Positions 1 through 10,252 of a stretch of DNA of 36,569 bases are shown one piece after another. The position numbers were made by a program, and so were the translations under genes. The stretch covers positions 1-36,569 of the forward strand of contig JAIUOX010000046.1 of assembly GCA_020160955.1 (NCBI GenBank), read 5' to 3'. Under the pieces are notes generated by a model. That model searched no databases, was not told the DNA's origin, and saw nothing but the letters and a program-made list of their open reading frames with translations. How positions within the stretch are numbered: the stretch's first letter is position 1; the number at the start of each line of letters is the position of its first letter. This DNA comes from Pseudomonadota bacterium. Lineage in GTDB: Bacteria > Pseudomonadota > Alphaproteobacteria > Reyranellales > Reyranellaceae.

Positions 1-1
1 C

Positions 2-2278
<2,277 letters not shown>

Positions 2279-2361
2279 TTTCCCCGCGTCGTTCCAGCCG
2301 GCTCCCGCGGGAGCCGGGTTTGGGCGTTGACGGCGCGCGATTCATTAAGGACGATTGAACG

Positions 2362-2835
2362 ATGGAAAAGGTTCCGATGACGGCCGAGGGGCTGAAGGGC
2401 CTCGAGGACGAACTGAAGACGCTGAAGAGCGTCGAACGGCCGGCGATCATCAAGGCGATCGCGGCGGCGCGCGAGCACGGCGATCTCTCGGAGAACGCCG
2501 AGTACACGTCGGCGCGCGAGAAGCAGGGCTTCATCGAGGGCCGCATCGCCGAGGTCGAGGACATCATTTCGCGCGCCGAGGTCATCGACTTCAGCAAGCT
2601 GTCGGGCAAGGTCGTGAAGTTCGGCGCCACCGTGCGGCTGGCCGACGAGGACACCGACGAGAAGGTGAAGTACCAGATCGTCGGCCCCTACGAGGCCGAC
2701 CTCGCCAAGGGCCGCATCTCGGTGACCTCGCCGATCGGGCGGGCGCTGATTGGCAAGACGGTGGGCGACACGGTCGAGGTCCAGACCCCGCGCGGGGCGC
2801 GCTCCTACGAGGTCGTGGGCGTCCAGTTCAAGTAG
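2362..2835 (+). CDS. greA: Transcription elongation factor GreA
   Basis: GreA enters the secondary channel of RNA polymerase and stimulates cleavage of backtracked RNA. The 157-residue length is typical. The N-terminal coiled-coil hairpin covers about residues 1-75, with the acidic tip residues D41 and E44 in the GDLSENAEY motif that coordinate the catalytic magnesium. The C-terminal FKBP-like domain carries the [10 protein letters not shown] signature. The ATG at 2362 starts the conserved MEKVPMT beginning. It lies 83 bases after carB and is probably co-transcribed. The gene ends just before a 28-bp perfect hairpin that separates it from the convergent gene downstream. Confidence 0.97.
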   Translation: MEKVPMTAEGLKGLEDELKTLKSVERPAIIKAIAAAREHGDLSENAEYTSAREKQGFIEGRIAEVEDIISRAEVIDFSKLSGKVVKFGATVRLADEDTDEKVKYQIVGPYEADLAKGRISVTSPIGRALIGKTVGDTVEVQTPRGARSYEVVGVQFK

Positions 2836-2860
2836 GCGGCGGTCGCGCCGCCGCGGGAAG

Positions 2861-2925
2861 GGTCCCTCGCTGCGCTCGGGATGACAGGGTTTTTGTTCCT
2901 GTCATCCCGAGCGCAGCGAGGGACC
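2861..2925. repeat. Palindromic intergenic repeat / bidirectional terminator
   Basis: Perfect 28-bp inverted repeat: left arm 2861-2888, right arm 2898-2925, 9-nt loop 2889-2897 rich in T. The right arm reads GTCATCCCGAGCGCAGCG then AGGGACC and is followed by TTTCTCTTT. It lies between convergent greA and the yciB-like gene, so it can serve as a terminator for both. The same core recurs at 18258, 19208 and 25347, so it is an interspersed repeat family and not a one-off terminator. Confidence 0.85.
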
Positions 2926-2933
2926 TTTCTCTT

Positions 2934-3515
2934 TCAGGCCGGCGCGGTGGAGGCCTTGGCCATCGCCGCCTTGGCGCGGCGCACGCCGACCGTGCGCATC
3001 GTGGCGAACTGGATGGCGAACAGCACCACTTTGCTGGCCAGTCCCCAGGCCGACATCACGGCCGACCACTGGACCGGGTCCAGCATCATCGCCAGCACGA
3101 TGTTGAGCGCCGCCGAGCCGAACATCAGGCCGGCCCACACGAAGCCGAAGACGCGGGCGAGGTCGGGCACGAAGTGCTTGGCGACGTCGGGCAGGTAGCG
3201 GTTGAGCCAGCCCGGCCGCAGCATGTAGGCGCCGACGATGCAGTAGATCACGGTGGGCTTCAGCATCACGAAGCGCGGGTCGCGGGTCAGCATCGTGGCG
3301 ATGCCCGAGACGACGACCAGGCCGATGCTCAGCCATTGCATGGTGTCGATCGGCTGGCGCCGGACCTTCATCCAGGCGATCTGCGCGATGCCGAGCACGA
3401 CGCCCAGCGCCACCGCCAGCATCAGGTCGCCGGTGGCCAGCAGGACGACGAGGAAGACGATGGTGGCGGCGAGGTCGGAGACCAGCAGCCGGCCCGAATG
3501 CAGCAGGTTTGCCAT
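2934..3515 (-). CDS. YciB/IspZ-family inner membrane septation protein
   Basis: A 193-residue integral membrane protein with about five hydrophobic helices. It resembles YciB (septation protein A/IspZ): the DTMQWLSIGLVVVSGIATML region followed by DPRFVMLKPTVIYCIVGAYML is the family's central signature, including the DPRF.KPT motif. YciB-type proteins are linked to cell-envelope synthesis and septation; the biochemical role is unsettled. The ATG at 3515 is preceded by GGGAGC at good spacing. It lies downstream of the Lrp-family gene on the same strand and converges on greA. The C-terminal tail after about residue 180 is short, Ala/Lys-rich and soluble. Confidence 0.75.
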   Translation of the reverse strand: MANLLHSGRLLVSDLAATIVFLVVLLATGDLMLAVALGVVLGIAQIAWMKVRRQPIDTMQWLSIGLVVVSGIATMLTRDPRFVMLKPTVIYCIVGAYMLRPGWLNRYLPDVAKHFVPDLARVFGFVWAGLMFGSAALNIVLAMMLDPVQWSAVMSAWGLASKVVLFAIQFATMRTVGVRRAKAAMAKASTAPA

Positions 3516-3546
3516 GGCTTGCTCCCTTGCGGGTAACGCTGTGAAC

Positions 3547-3563
3547 CTATAGTCACGCTATAG
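3547..3563. promoter_or_regulatory. CTATAG-N5-CTATAG inverted repeat upstream of the yciB-like gene
   Basis: Two copies of the self-complementary hexamer CTATAG (3547-3552 and 3558-3563) are separated by 5 bases, 32 bases upstream of the yciB-like start. This could be a small operator or part of a -10 region. The gene upstream encodes a DNA-binding Lrp protein, but no functional link is shown. Confidence 0.3.
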
Positions 3564-3599
3564 ATACACGGTGTTCCCCGCAAGTGGTTCGCAGGCGAC

Positions 3600-4076
3600 T
3601 TATTCCACGGCGATCGGCACGCCCGGCAGCGCCTTGGCGGTGCGGAACACCATCATCGTCTTGACGTGGCTGACGTTGGGCGCGGAGGTCAGGCGGGTGG
3701 TCAGGAACTTCTGGTACTCGTCCCAGGTCTCCGCGACGATCTTCAGCAGGAAGTCGGCCTCGCCGGCCAGCATGTGGCACTCGCGGACCTCGTCCCAGCC
3801 GGCGATCAGTTCCTCGAACGCCTTGAGATCGACCTCGGCCTGGCTGTTGAGGCCGACCAGGGCGAACACCGACACGCTGTAGCCCAGCGTCTCGGGGCTC
3901 AGTTCGGCGTGGTAGCCCTTGATGATTCCCGCCCGTTCCAGGGCCCGCACGCGGCGCAGGCACGGCGGCGCCGAGATCCCGGCCCGCTCGGCCAGCTCGA
4001 CGTTCGTCATGCGGCCGTTGGCCTGCAGGTCGCTGAGAATGCGCCGGTCGATGCGATCGAGCTTTGCGCGAGCCAT
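3600..4076 (-). CDS. Lrp/AsnC family transcriptional regulator
   Basis: A 158-residue feast/famine regulator. Residues 1-60 form the N-terminal winged HTH (LDRIDRRILSDLQANGRMTNVELAERAGIS, read in segments). The C-terminal RAM/AsnC ligand-binding domain carries the GYSVSVFALVGL strand and the VRECHMLAGEADFLLKI segment. The sequence PPCLRRVRALERAGII is typical of the Lrp recognition-helix region. The start chosen is the ATG at 4076, with GGAGGAAA just upstream. It is transcribed divergently from trxB across a 174-bp intergenic region, the usual arrangement for an autoregulated Lrp-family gene. The effector, probably an amino acid, cannot be told from sequence. Confidence 0.92.
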   Translation of the reverse strand: MARAKLDRIDRRILSDLQANGRMTNVELAERAGISAPPCLRRVRALERAGIIKGYHAELSPETLGYSVSVFALVGLNSQAEVDLKAFEELIAGWDEVRECHMLAGEADFLLKIVAETWDEYQKFLTTRLTSAPNVSHVKTMMVFRTAKALPGVPIAVE

Positions 4077-4250
4077 CCATTTCCTCCGTTGGCCGGCTCT
4101 ATGCCAGAACCATGCCGGGCGCGCAATAAAGTTGCCCGAACGGCTCAACCTCCTGTGAACAATTGCGCCGCGCCGCGACATCGGCCGTGCATCCCGGGCG
4201 AGGTTTGCATATATGGGAGAGATATGCGGTTGGCGGGATGCGGGACGGAC

Positions 4251-5222
4251 ATGGCAGCAACTCATCGCAGTAAGGTTCTCATTCTCGGGTCGGGCCCGGC
4301 CGGTTACACGGCCGCGATCTATGCCGCCCGGGCGAACCTCAAGCCCATGCTGGTGCAGGGCATCCAGCCCGGCGGCCAGCTCACCATCACGACCGACGTC
4401 GAGAACTACCCGGGCTTCGCCGACGTCATCCAGGGCCCGTGGCTGATGGAGCAGATGCAGAAGCAGGCCGAGCATGTCGGCACGCAGCTGCACTTCGACA
4501 CCATCGTCGAGGTCGACGTGTCGCGCCGCCCGTTCGTCTGCCTGGGCGACTCGGGCGATCGCTACGAGGCGGACGCGCTGATCGTCGCGACCGGCGCCAG
4601 CGCGCGCTGGCTCGGCCTGCCGACCGAGGAGTCGTTCCGCGGCGGCGGCGTGTCGGCCTGCGCGACCTGCGACGGCTTCTTCTTCCGCGGCAAGGACGTC
4701 GTCGTGGTCGGCGGCGGCAACACCGCGGTCGAGGAGGCGCTGTACCTCACGCACCACGCCGCCAAGGTGACGCTGGTCCATCGCCGCGACACGCTGCGCG
4801 CCGAGAAGATCCTGCAGGACCGCCTGTTCAAGAACCCGAAGGTCACCGTCCTGTGGGACCACGCGGTCGACGAGATCTTCGGCGACAAGGACCCGGCGCC
4901 GCTGGTCAAGGGCGTGAAGCTGCGCAACGTGAAGACCGGTGCGCTGCAGGAGCTGGCGACCGACGGCGTGTTCATCGCCATCGGCCATTCGCCGAACACC
5001 GAGCTCTTCAAGGGCAAGCTGGCGATGGATGGCGAGGGCTACCTCGTCACCCGGCCGGACTCGACGGCGACCAACGTCGAGGGCGTCTACGCCGCGGGCG
5101 ACGTGCAGGACAAGGTGTTCCGCCAGGCCGTGACGGCGGCGGGTACCGGCTGCATGGCGGCGCTCGAGGCCGAGCGCTGGCTGGCCAGCCAGGAGTCGCG
5201 CGTGGCGCAGGCCGCGGACTGA
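4251..5222 (+). CDS. trxB: Thioredoxin reductase (NADPH)
   Basis: Flavoprotein that reduces thioredoxin with NADPH in the cytoplasm. The FAD-binding GSGPAGYTAAIYAAR motif lies near residue 13. The redox-active CATC lies in the VSACATCDGFFF segment, and the NADPH motif VGGGNTAVEEALYL follows it. The C-terminal FAD segment GVYAAGDVQD is present. At 323 residues it has normal length. The ATG at 4251 gives the standard short leader before SKVLILGSG; an in-frame ATG at 4224 would add nine residues but sits too close to its GGGAGAG. A LysR gene follows 49 bases downstream on the same strand, a neighbour often seen beside trxB in alphaproteobacteria. Confidence 0.95.
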   Translation: MAATHRSKVLILGSGPAGYTAAIYAARANLKPMLVQGIQPGGQLTITTDVENYPGFADVIQGPWLMEQMQKQAEHVGTQLHFDTIVEVDVSRRPFVCLGDSGDRYEADALIVATGASARWLGLPTEESFRGGGVSACATCDGFFFRGKDVVVVGGGNTAVEEALYLTHHAAKVTLVHRRDTLRAEKILQDRLFKNPKVTVLWDHAVDEIFGDKDPAPLVKGVKLRNVKTGALQELATDGVFIAIGHSPNTELFKGKLAMDGEGYLVTRPDSTATNVEGVYAAGDVQDKVFRQAVTAAGTGCMAALEAERWLASQESRVAQAAD

Positions 5223-5271
5223 ACAGCGAGGGCGGAGCGCGGAGATGCAGGGAGGCCAGGGTCACGTGGGG

Positions 5272-6162
5272 ATGGACTGGGACAAGCTGCGGATCTTCCA
5301 GGCCGTGGCGGACGCCGGCAGCTTCACGCACGCCGGCGAAGCGCTGAAGCTCAGCCAGTCGGCGATCTCGCGCCAGATCGGCGCGCTCGAGGAGCAGCTC
5401 GGCGTCATGCTGTTCCACCGCCATGCCCGCGGCCTGATCCTGACCGAGCAGGGCGAACTGCTGTACCGCACCGCCCGCGACATGGCGGCCAAGGTCAATA
5501 CCGCCGAGGCGCTGCTGCGCGCCAACCAGGACAAGCCGGCTGGCCGCCTCAAGGTCACGACCACGATCGGCTTCGGCTCGACCTGGCTGACGGCGCAGAT
5601 GCACGAGTTCATCACGACCTATCCCGAGATCGATGTCAGCCTCGTGCTGTCGGACAACGAGCTCGACCTCGGCATGCGCGAGGCCGATGTCGCCATCCGC
5701 ATGGTGATGCCGCGCCAGCCCGGGCTGGTGCAGCGCCACCTGCTGACGGTGCGCAGCCACGTCTATGCCTCGCACAGCTACATCCAGAAGTACGGCAAGC
5801 CGAACTCGGTCGAGGAGCTCGACCAGCACCGGCTGATCATCTTCGGCGAGGACGCCCGCGCCCCGGTGCAGGACGTGAACTGGCTGCTGCGCGAGGGCAA
5901 TGCCGACCTCGCCAGCCGCACGGTCGTGCTGCGGGTCAACAACGTCTACGGCATCTTCCGCGCCGCCGAGACCGGGCTGGGGATTGCCTCGCTGCCCGAC
6001 TACCTGGCGCGCGAGTCGACCAAGCTCGAGATGGTGCTGCCGGAACTGAATGCCCGGACGACCGACGTCTACTTCACGTACCCCGAGGAATTGCGCCATT
6101 CCAAGCGCATCGCGGTGTTCCGCGACTTCCTGCTGCGCAAGGTCGCCGAGACCCGTTTCTGA
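5272..6162 (+). CDS. LysR family transcriptional regulator
   Basis: LysR-type regulator with an N-terminal winged HTH in residues 1-60 (MDWDKLRIFQAVADAGSFTH, then LSQSAISRQIGALEEQLGV and LFHRHARGLILTEQG). A type-2 periplasmic-binding-like effector domain starts near residue 90 (GRLKVTTTIGFGSTWL). The length of 296 residues is normal. The start at ATG 5272 fits the conserved MDWDKL beginning. In-frame alternatives are GTG 5266, better spaced from GGAGG at 5251, and ATG 5245. Closely similar LysR genes sit beside trxB in many alphaproteobacteria, suggesting co-transcription. The target genes are unknown. Confidence 0.9.
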   Translation: MDWDKLRIFQAVADAGSFTHAGEALKLSQSAISRQIGALEEQLGVMLFHRHARGLILTEQGELLYRTARDMAAKVNTAEALLRANQDKPAGRLKVTTTIGFGSTWLTAQMHEFITTYPEIDVSLVLSDNELDLGMREADVAIRMVMPRQPGLVQRHLLTVRSHVYASHSYIQKYGKPNSVEELDQHRLIIFGEDARAPVQDVNWLLREGNADLASRTVVLRVNNVYGIFRAAETGLGIASLPDYLARESTKLEMVLPELNARTTDVYFTYPEELRHSKRIAVFRDFLLRKVAETRF

Positions 6163-6198
6163 AGGTCTGATCTGCAGGATTGCATAGGTCGTGAGAGT

Positions 6199-6395
6199 CA
6201 TGCGTCAACCGCATGCCTGTCTCCGGAAAGAGACCCCTACACCTCCGGCGTGCAGAGATTATTTTCGAGGCAGGTTTTCGACACGATGAGTTCCGCTTTT
6301 CGCGTTCGAAACTCGGGATCCTCTAGATCCCACGTCTCCCAGACGTGAAGCCTCCCTGTTTGACTCGCCGGGCCGATTGGCCCGGCGTTTTTTTT
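6199..6395 (+). ncRNA. Candidate structured RNA (serial hairpins plus terminator)
   Basis: No protein gene is visible between 6163 and 6444. The stretch holds a row of stem-loops: CATGCG/CGCATG (6199-6215), GTCTC/GAGAC (6219-6234), GAGTT/AACTC (6288-6314), GGGATC/GATCCC (6315-6331) and ACGTCT/AGACGT (6332-6346), then a GC-rich terminator with eight T. Unpaired CCTCC and CCTCCC motifs (near 6242 and 6351) could pair with Shine-Dalgarno sequences, as in some alphaproteobacterial small RNAs. I could not match it to tmRNA, 6S, SRP RNA or RNase P RNA. It may also be a long structured 3' UTR of the LysR gene. The 5' end is unknown. Confidence 0.4.
6367..6395 (+). terminator. Rho-independent terminator
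   Basis: Perfect 8-bp stem GCCGGGCC/GGCCCGGC (6367-6374 and 6379-6386) with a GATT tetraloop, followed by G and eight T (6388-6395). The orientation fits transcripts from the plus strand, that is the LysR gene or the candidate RNA just upstream. Confidence 0.93.
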
Positions 6396-6444
6396 GTGCG
6401 TTCTGGATGAAGGGCGTCTGTGAAAGGCAGCCGGGGCGCTGCCG

Positions 6445-6804
6445 TCAGGGGCAGGGCCAGTGGGCGGCCATCGCGGCCTTCACCGTCTGCAGCGCCCGCT
6501 GGGAAGCGGCTTCCGGATGGGCGGCCACGAAGGTCAGGAACGCATCACGGAACTGGTCGATGGTGGGCGACGGCGGCAGGCAGGCGATGCGCTCGCCGCC
6601 CGGCCCCTCGGCCTCGTGGTGGCGGACGTCGTCGGCGACCGCGGCCAGGTAGCCGAGGCACAGGGCCCGGACCGTCGAGGCATTGGACTGGCAGCTCTCG
6701 ATCAACTGGCGGCTGCCGGTGAGCGAATGGCTGGCGTTGTCCGCCACGGCCGCCGGGACCCCAATCCCGGCGGCCAGGAGCACCCCCAAGGCTGCCTTCT
6801 TCAT
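6445..6804 (-). CDS. Secreted Rap1a/Tai-like immunity-family protein
   Basis: A 119-residue protein with a clear Sec signal peptide (MKKAALGVLLAAGIGVPAAVA). The mature part has the Rap1a/Tai pattern: a Cys before the first helix (ESCQS), the CLGYLAAVADD segment, a CLPP motif, then VAAHPEAA and a C-terminal HWPCP. In characterised members this fold neutralises type VI amidase toxins in the periplasm, with conserved cysteines forming disulfides. No T6SS or toxin gene is visible nearby, so here it may be a stand-alone periplasmic protein. The start at ATG 6804 has AGGAAGC upstream. Family assignment rests on pattern only. Confidence 0.65.
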   Translation of the reverse strand: MKKAALGVLLAAGIGVPAAVADNASHSLTGSRQLIESCQSNASTVRALCLGYLAAVADDVRHHEAEGPGGERIACLPPSPTIDQFRDAFLTFVAAHPEAASQRALQTVKAAMAAHWPCP

Positions 6805-7049
6805 GCAGAAAGCTTCCTCCCGGGGAACGCCGTCTTATGTGACGAATGCCACGTTCGGGCGCCGATTCCGTTTCATGTGCAGAAATGGGAGGGCTGGGCG
6901 ATTTCGGGGGGCCGCGGCACCTCGGGGTCTCCCCACCGTTGGGCTGGGGATTGAGACCTTCCGCCGCTGGTAGTCGAAGCCTGTCGGACCCCCAGCGATT
7001 GATGTGGCAGGCCCGCCGACCCACATGTAGTTTCCTGACGACAAACCCG

Positions 7050-7931
7050 ATGTTCAAAGAAGTTCGCCAAGCGATCCTGCCCCTGGCTCTGCGCAACCTG
7101 AAGCGCCGGGGTGATCTGGAGCGCGCCGGCCTCCTGATCGAGTCGCTGGCCAAGCACTGGCGCGACAGCAAGCCGTTCGAGCTGCTGATCGTGGCGCCGG
7201 CCGTCGATACGCACCTGCTGCGCACCAACCTGCCGCGCTTCCCCAACATCGAGGTCTCGGTGCGGCCGGAGTCGGATTTCTTCTCCCGGCTGTCGGCCTT
7301 CTACATGATCACCGGCTGGTACCGGCAGCAGATCGTCAAGCTCGAGATCCCGGTGAAGCTGGGCTGGCGGGGCTACCTGACGCTCGATTCCGACGTCTGC
7401 TGCGTCGGCGACTTCGACTCCCGCACCTTCGTCGACGAGGGGCGCGGCCTGTCGCGGTGGGAGCCCAAGATGATCCACGAGTGGTGGCGCACCGTCACCG
7501 ACATCGTCGGCACCACCTACGATTCGCGCGGTCACGGCCTGTCGGTCACGCCCAACCTGCTGCACGGCGACCTTGCCGCCCAGGCGCTCGCGTACATGCG
7601 GCGCTCCTGGCACGGCTCGTCGACCACCTCGCTGGTCTCGCAGAAGGTCCGCCACCCCTGGAAGGTGCCGTGGACCGAGTACTCGCTGTACACCAGCGTC
7701 GCCGAACTGAACGGCAACCTGTTCGACTACCACGTCGAGTGGAACACCTGTTACGGCTCGGACGTGCACCTGTTCTCGGAACAGTCCTGCGTCTGGGGCG
7801 CGGACGATTTCGAGCGCATGGTCGCGCTGCCCAACGGCACCGATCCGGGCGGCACCTTCATCATCGTGCAAAGCCACGCCCGCATCCCGCTCGAGCGGGT
7901 GCGCGAGTACGCGCTCAGCTTCGCGGGCTGA
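7050..7931 (+). CDS. Putative glycosyltransferase (DUF6492-like)
   Basis: A 293-residue soluble protein. The segment RGYLTLDSDVCCVGDFD resembles the DxD metal/nucleotide-sugar motif of GT-A glycosyltransferases. Further conserved-looking stretches are FELLIVAPAVD, YRQQIVKLEIP, a TEYSLY segment and CVWGADDFE. This matches what I know of DUF6492 proteins, which are predicted glycosyltransferase-like. The acceptor and sugar are unknown. The start chosen is ATG 7050; an upstream in-frame ATG at 7002 would add 16 unlikely residues. The gene stands alone, between the divergent Rap1a-like gene and the convergent CoA transferase gene. Confidence 0.55.
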   Translation: MFKEVRQAILPLALRNLKRRGDLERAGLLIESLAKHWRDSKPFELLIVAPAVDTHLLRTNLPRFPNIEVSVRPESDFFSRLSAFYMITGWYRQQIVKLEIPVKLGWRGYLTLDSDVCCVGDFDSRTFVDEGRGLSRWEPKMIHEWWRTVTDIVGTTYDSRGHGLSVTPNLLHGDLAAQALAYMRRSWHGSSTTSLVSQKVRHPWKVPWTEYSLYTSVAELNGNLFDYHVEWNTCYGSDVHLFSEQSCVWGADDFERMVALPNGTDPGGTFIIVQSHARIPLERVREYALSFAG

Positions 7932-7960
7932 GCCGCTTCCCGTTTCCCGGGACCCGTTCC

Positions 7961-9079
7961 CTAGACCTTGCCGTTGTGCTCGCCGATGCGCGGCGCCCGC
8001 CGCGTGTCGCCGGCGCGCTCGCCGTCGACGCTGAGCGGCAGGCCGTGGAACAGCGCCGGCGAGTCGACGTAGGGCTTGGCGAACATGCCGAGTGCCTCGA
8101 CCTGGGCGAGGTTCAGCACCTGCGGCACCGTGTTGAGCGGGCCGTTGGGCACGCCCAGCGCGTCGAGGCGGCCCGACCAGTAGTCGCGGCTGCGATCCTT
8201 CATGATGTCGCCGATCATGCCGAGCAGCAGCTCGCGGTTCTGCATGCGCTCGACGTTGGTCCGGAAGCGCGGCTCGTCCGGCCACTCGGGGTGGCCCAGC
8301 GCCTCGGCGAACTTGCGCCACAGCCGGTCGTTACCCGGGCAGATCATCAGCGGCCCGTCGCTGCACTCGAAGGCCTGGTAGGGCGTCAGCGAGGGATGGC
8401 CGGTGCCCTGGCGCGGCGCCATCCGGCCGGTGACGGTGTAGCTGGAGGCATGGTTCGACGCCCACATCAGGCCGCTCTCGAACAGCGAGGTGTTGACCAG
8501 CGCGCCCTGGCCGGTGGTCGCGCGGCGGGCCAGCGCCGCCAGCACGCCGATCGCCGTCCACATGCCGGTCGACAGGTCGATGATCGACACGCCGATGCGC
8601 GCCTCCGGCCCGCCGGGGTCGCCGTTCAGCGAGATCAGGCCGGCCACCGCCTGGATGATCGGCTCGTAGCCCGGCCGGTCCTTCCACGGCCCGAGGTGGC
8701 CGAAGGCGCCGAGGTCGGCATAGACCAGCTTCGGGAACCGCTTCGTCAGCGTCGCGCCGTCGATGCCGAACTTGGCCGGCACGTCGGCCCGCAGGTTGTG
8801 GATGAACACGTCGGCCGCGCCGATCCGCTCGACCAGCGCGTCGCGCTGCGCCTTGTCGGCGAGGTCGCAGGTGATCGACTTCTTGCCGCGGTTCAACGCG
8901 ATGAAGCCGACCGCGTCGCCGTCGATGAAGGGAGGGCCCCACTTGCGGGCGTCGTCGCCCTCCGGCCGCTCGACCTTGACCACCTCGGCGCCGAGGAAGG
9001 CCAGGATCTGGCCGCAGTAGGGGCCGGCCAGGTTCTGGCCGAACTCGACGACCCTGATGCCCGCCAGCGGCCGGGTCAT
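7961..9079 (-). CDS. CaiB/BaiF family CoA transferase (class III)
   Basis: Family III CoA transferase that moves CoA between carboxylic acids. It is 372 residues long. It opens with the family signature LAGIRVVEFGQNLAGPYCGQ and continues with LGAEVVKVERPEGDD, LNRGKKSITCDL and a GYEPIIQAVAGL segment. The likely catalytic aspartate lies in the VSIIDLSTGMW segment. The ATG overlaps the stop of the upstream acyl-CoA dehydrogenase gene by four bases, indicating translational coupling. It is the last gene of the minus-strand acyl-CoA cluster. The substrate cannot be read from sequence. Confidence 0.92.
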   Translation of the reverse strand: MTRPLAGIRVVEFGQNLAGPYCGQILAFLGAEVVKVERPEGDDARKWGPPFIDGDAVGFIALNRGKKSITCDLADKAQRDALVERIGAADVFIHNLRADVPAKFGIDGATLTKRFPKLVYADLGAFGHLGPWKDRPGYEPIIQAVAGLISLNGDPGGPEARIGVSIIDLSTGMWTAIGVLAALARRATTGQGALVNTSLFESGLMWASNHASSYTVTGRMAPRQGTGHPSLTPYQAFECSDGPLMICPGNDRLWRKFAEALGHPEWPDEPRFRTNVERMQNRELLLGMIGDIMKDRSRDYWSGRLDALGVPNGPLNTVPQVLNLAQVEALGMFAKPYVDSPALFHGLPLSVDGERAGDTRRAPRIGEHNGKV

Positions 9080-10242
9080 CGCAGGTTGCTTCCCAGGATC
9101 TCGCGCGCGATCACCATGCGCTGGACCTCGCTCGGGCCTTCGCCGACGCGGCGAATGCGCATCTCGCGGTACCAGCGCTCGAGCGGCAGGTCCTTGGTCA
9201 TGCCCATGCCGCCGTGGATCTGCATGGCGCGGTCGACGACGCGGCCGCCGCCCTCAGACGCGGTCAGCTTGGCGATCGCCGCCTCGGTGCGGAAGGGCAG
9301 GCCGCGGCGCGCCTTCTCGGCGGCCTCCAGCGTGAAGTGGCGGGCGGTGCGGATGTCGATCTCGTTGTCGACCAGCATCCACTGCACGGCCTGGCGGTTG
9401 GCCAGCTTCTCGCCGAACGTGGTGCGCATCTTGGCCCACTCGATCGCCATCTCGTGGGCGGCGATGGCGACGCCGATGCAGCCGGCGGCGTAGGGGATGC
9501 GCTGGCGGGTCAGCCGGTCGTTGGCGACGGCGAAGCCCTTGTTGACCTCGCCCAGCACCTGGTGGTCCGACACCCAGCAGTCCTTGAACTCGAGCTCGGT
9601 GGCGTAGTGCGACGAGCGCAGCGTGTGCACGACGCGCCGCACGTGGAAGCCCGGCGTGTCCGAGTCGACGATGAAGCAGGTGATGCCGGCGCGGCCCTTC
9701 GAGGCGTCGGTGCGCGCGAACACGATGCCGTACTGCGCCCGGTCGGCGTTGGAGATGTAGAGCTTGGCGCCGTTCAGCACCCAGCCATTGTCCTTGCGCT
9801 CGGCCCTGGTCTGGATGGCGCGCGCCGGGTCGCTGCCGCCCGACGGCTCGGTCAGGCCGAAGAATGCCTTCTTCTCGCCGCGCAGCGTCGGGTAGAGGTA
9901 GCGCTCCTTCTGGTCCTCGTTGGCTTCGAAGATCTGGGCGAGGCCGGCGCCGCCGAACGTGCCGTAGCAGGGCACGTAGAGACCGGCGCGGTGCTGCGCC
10001 ATCTCGATGGCGAGCAGGGTGCGGGTCACGATGTCGATATCGGGCCCGCCGAACTCCTTGGGAATGTCGATGCCGAACAGGCCCATCGCCTTGGTCTTCT
10101 CGACCAGCCGCGCGTGGTCGGCGGGGTCGAGTTCCGAGGCGTCGGGATCCATTTTGGCCTCGAGCGGGAGGATCTCCTCGCGCACGTAGCGCCGCACCTG
10201 GTCGATCAGCATCTGCTGCTCGGCGTTGGGCTCGAAATCCAT
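9076..10242 (-). CDS. Acyl-CoA dehydrogenase
   Basis: FAD-dependent dehydrogenase that introduces an alpha-beta double bond into acyl-CoA. It is 388 residues, full length. Family landmarks are the FFGLTEPSGGSDPA FAD-binding segment, YISNADRA, the R..FGE (RTTFGEKLANRQ) segment, QIHGGMGMT, and the C-terminal GEGPSEVQRMVIAR block containing a glutamate in the usual catalytic-base region. It lies immediately upstream of, and overlaps, the CaiB-type CoA transferase gene, so the pair probably activates and oxidises one acid. Chain-length preference is not determinable here. Confidence 0.95.
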   Translation of the reverse strand: MDFEPNAEQQMLIDQVRRYVREEILPLEAKMDPDASELDPADHARLVEKTKAMGLFGIDIPKEFGGPDIDIVTRTLLAIEMAQHRAGLYVPCYGTFGGAGLAQIFEANEDQKERYLYPTLRGEKKAFFGLTEPSGGSDPARAIQTRAERKDNGWVLNGAKLYISNADRAQYGIVFARTDASKGRAGITCFIVDSDTPGFHVRRVVHTLRSSHYATELEFKDCWVSDHQVLGEVNKGFAVANDRLTRQRIPYAAGCIGVAIAAHEMAIEWAKMRTTFGEKLANRQAVQWMLVDNEIDIRTARHFTLEAAEKARRGLPFRTEAAIAKLTASEGGGRVVDRAMQIHGGMGMTKDLPLERWYREMRIRRVGEGPSEVQRMVIAREILGSNLR

Positions 10243-10252
10243 CGTTGCCTCT

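Noticed and set aside
4224..4250. Earlier ATG (4224) as the start of trxB
   Set aside because: The upstream GGGAGAG is only two to three bases from that ATG, and the added residues do not resemble TrxB N-termini.
6199..6395. tmRNA, 6S RNA, SRP RNA or RNase P RNA
   Set aside because: I found no tag-peptide frame, no long central-bubble rod, no SRP tetraloop core and no RNase P core motif in the stretch.
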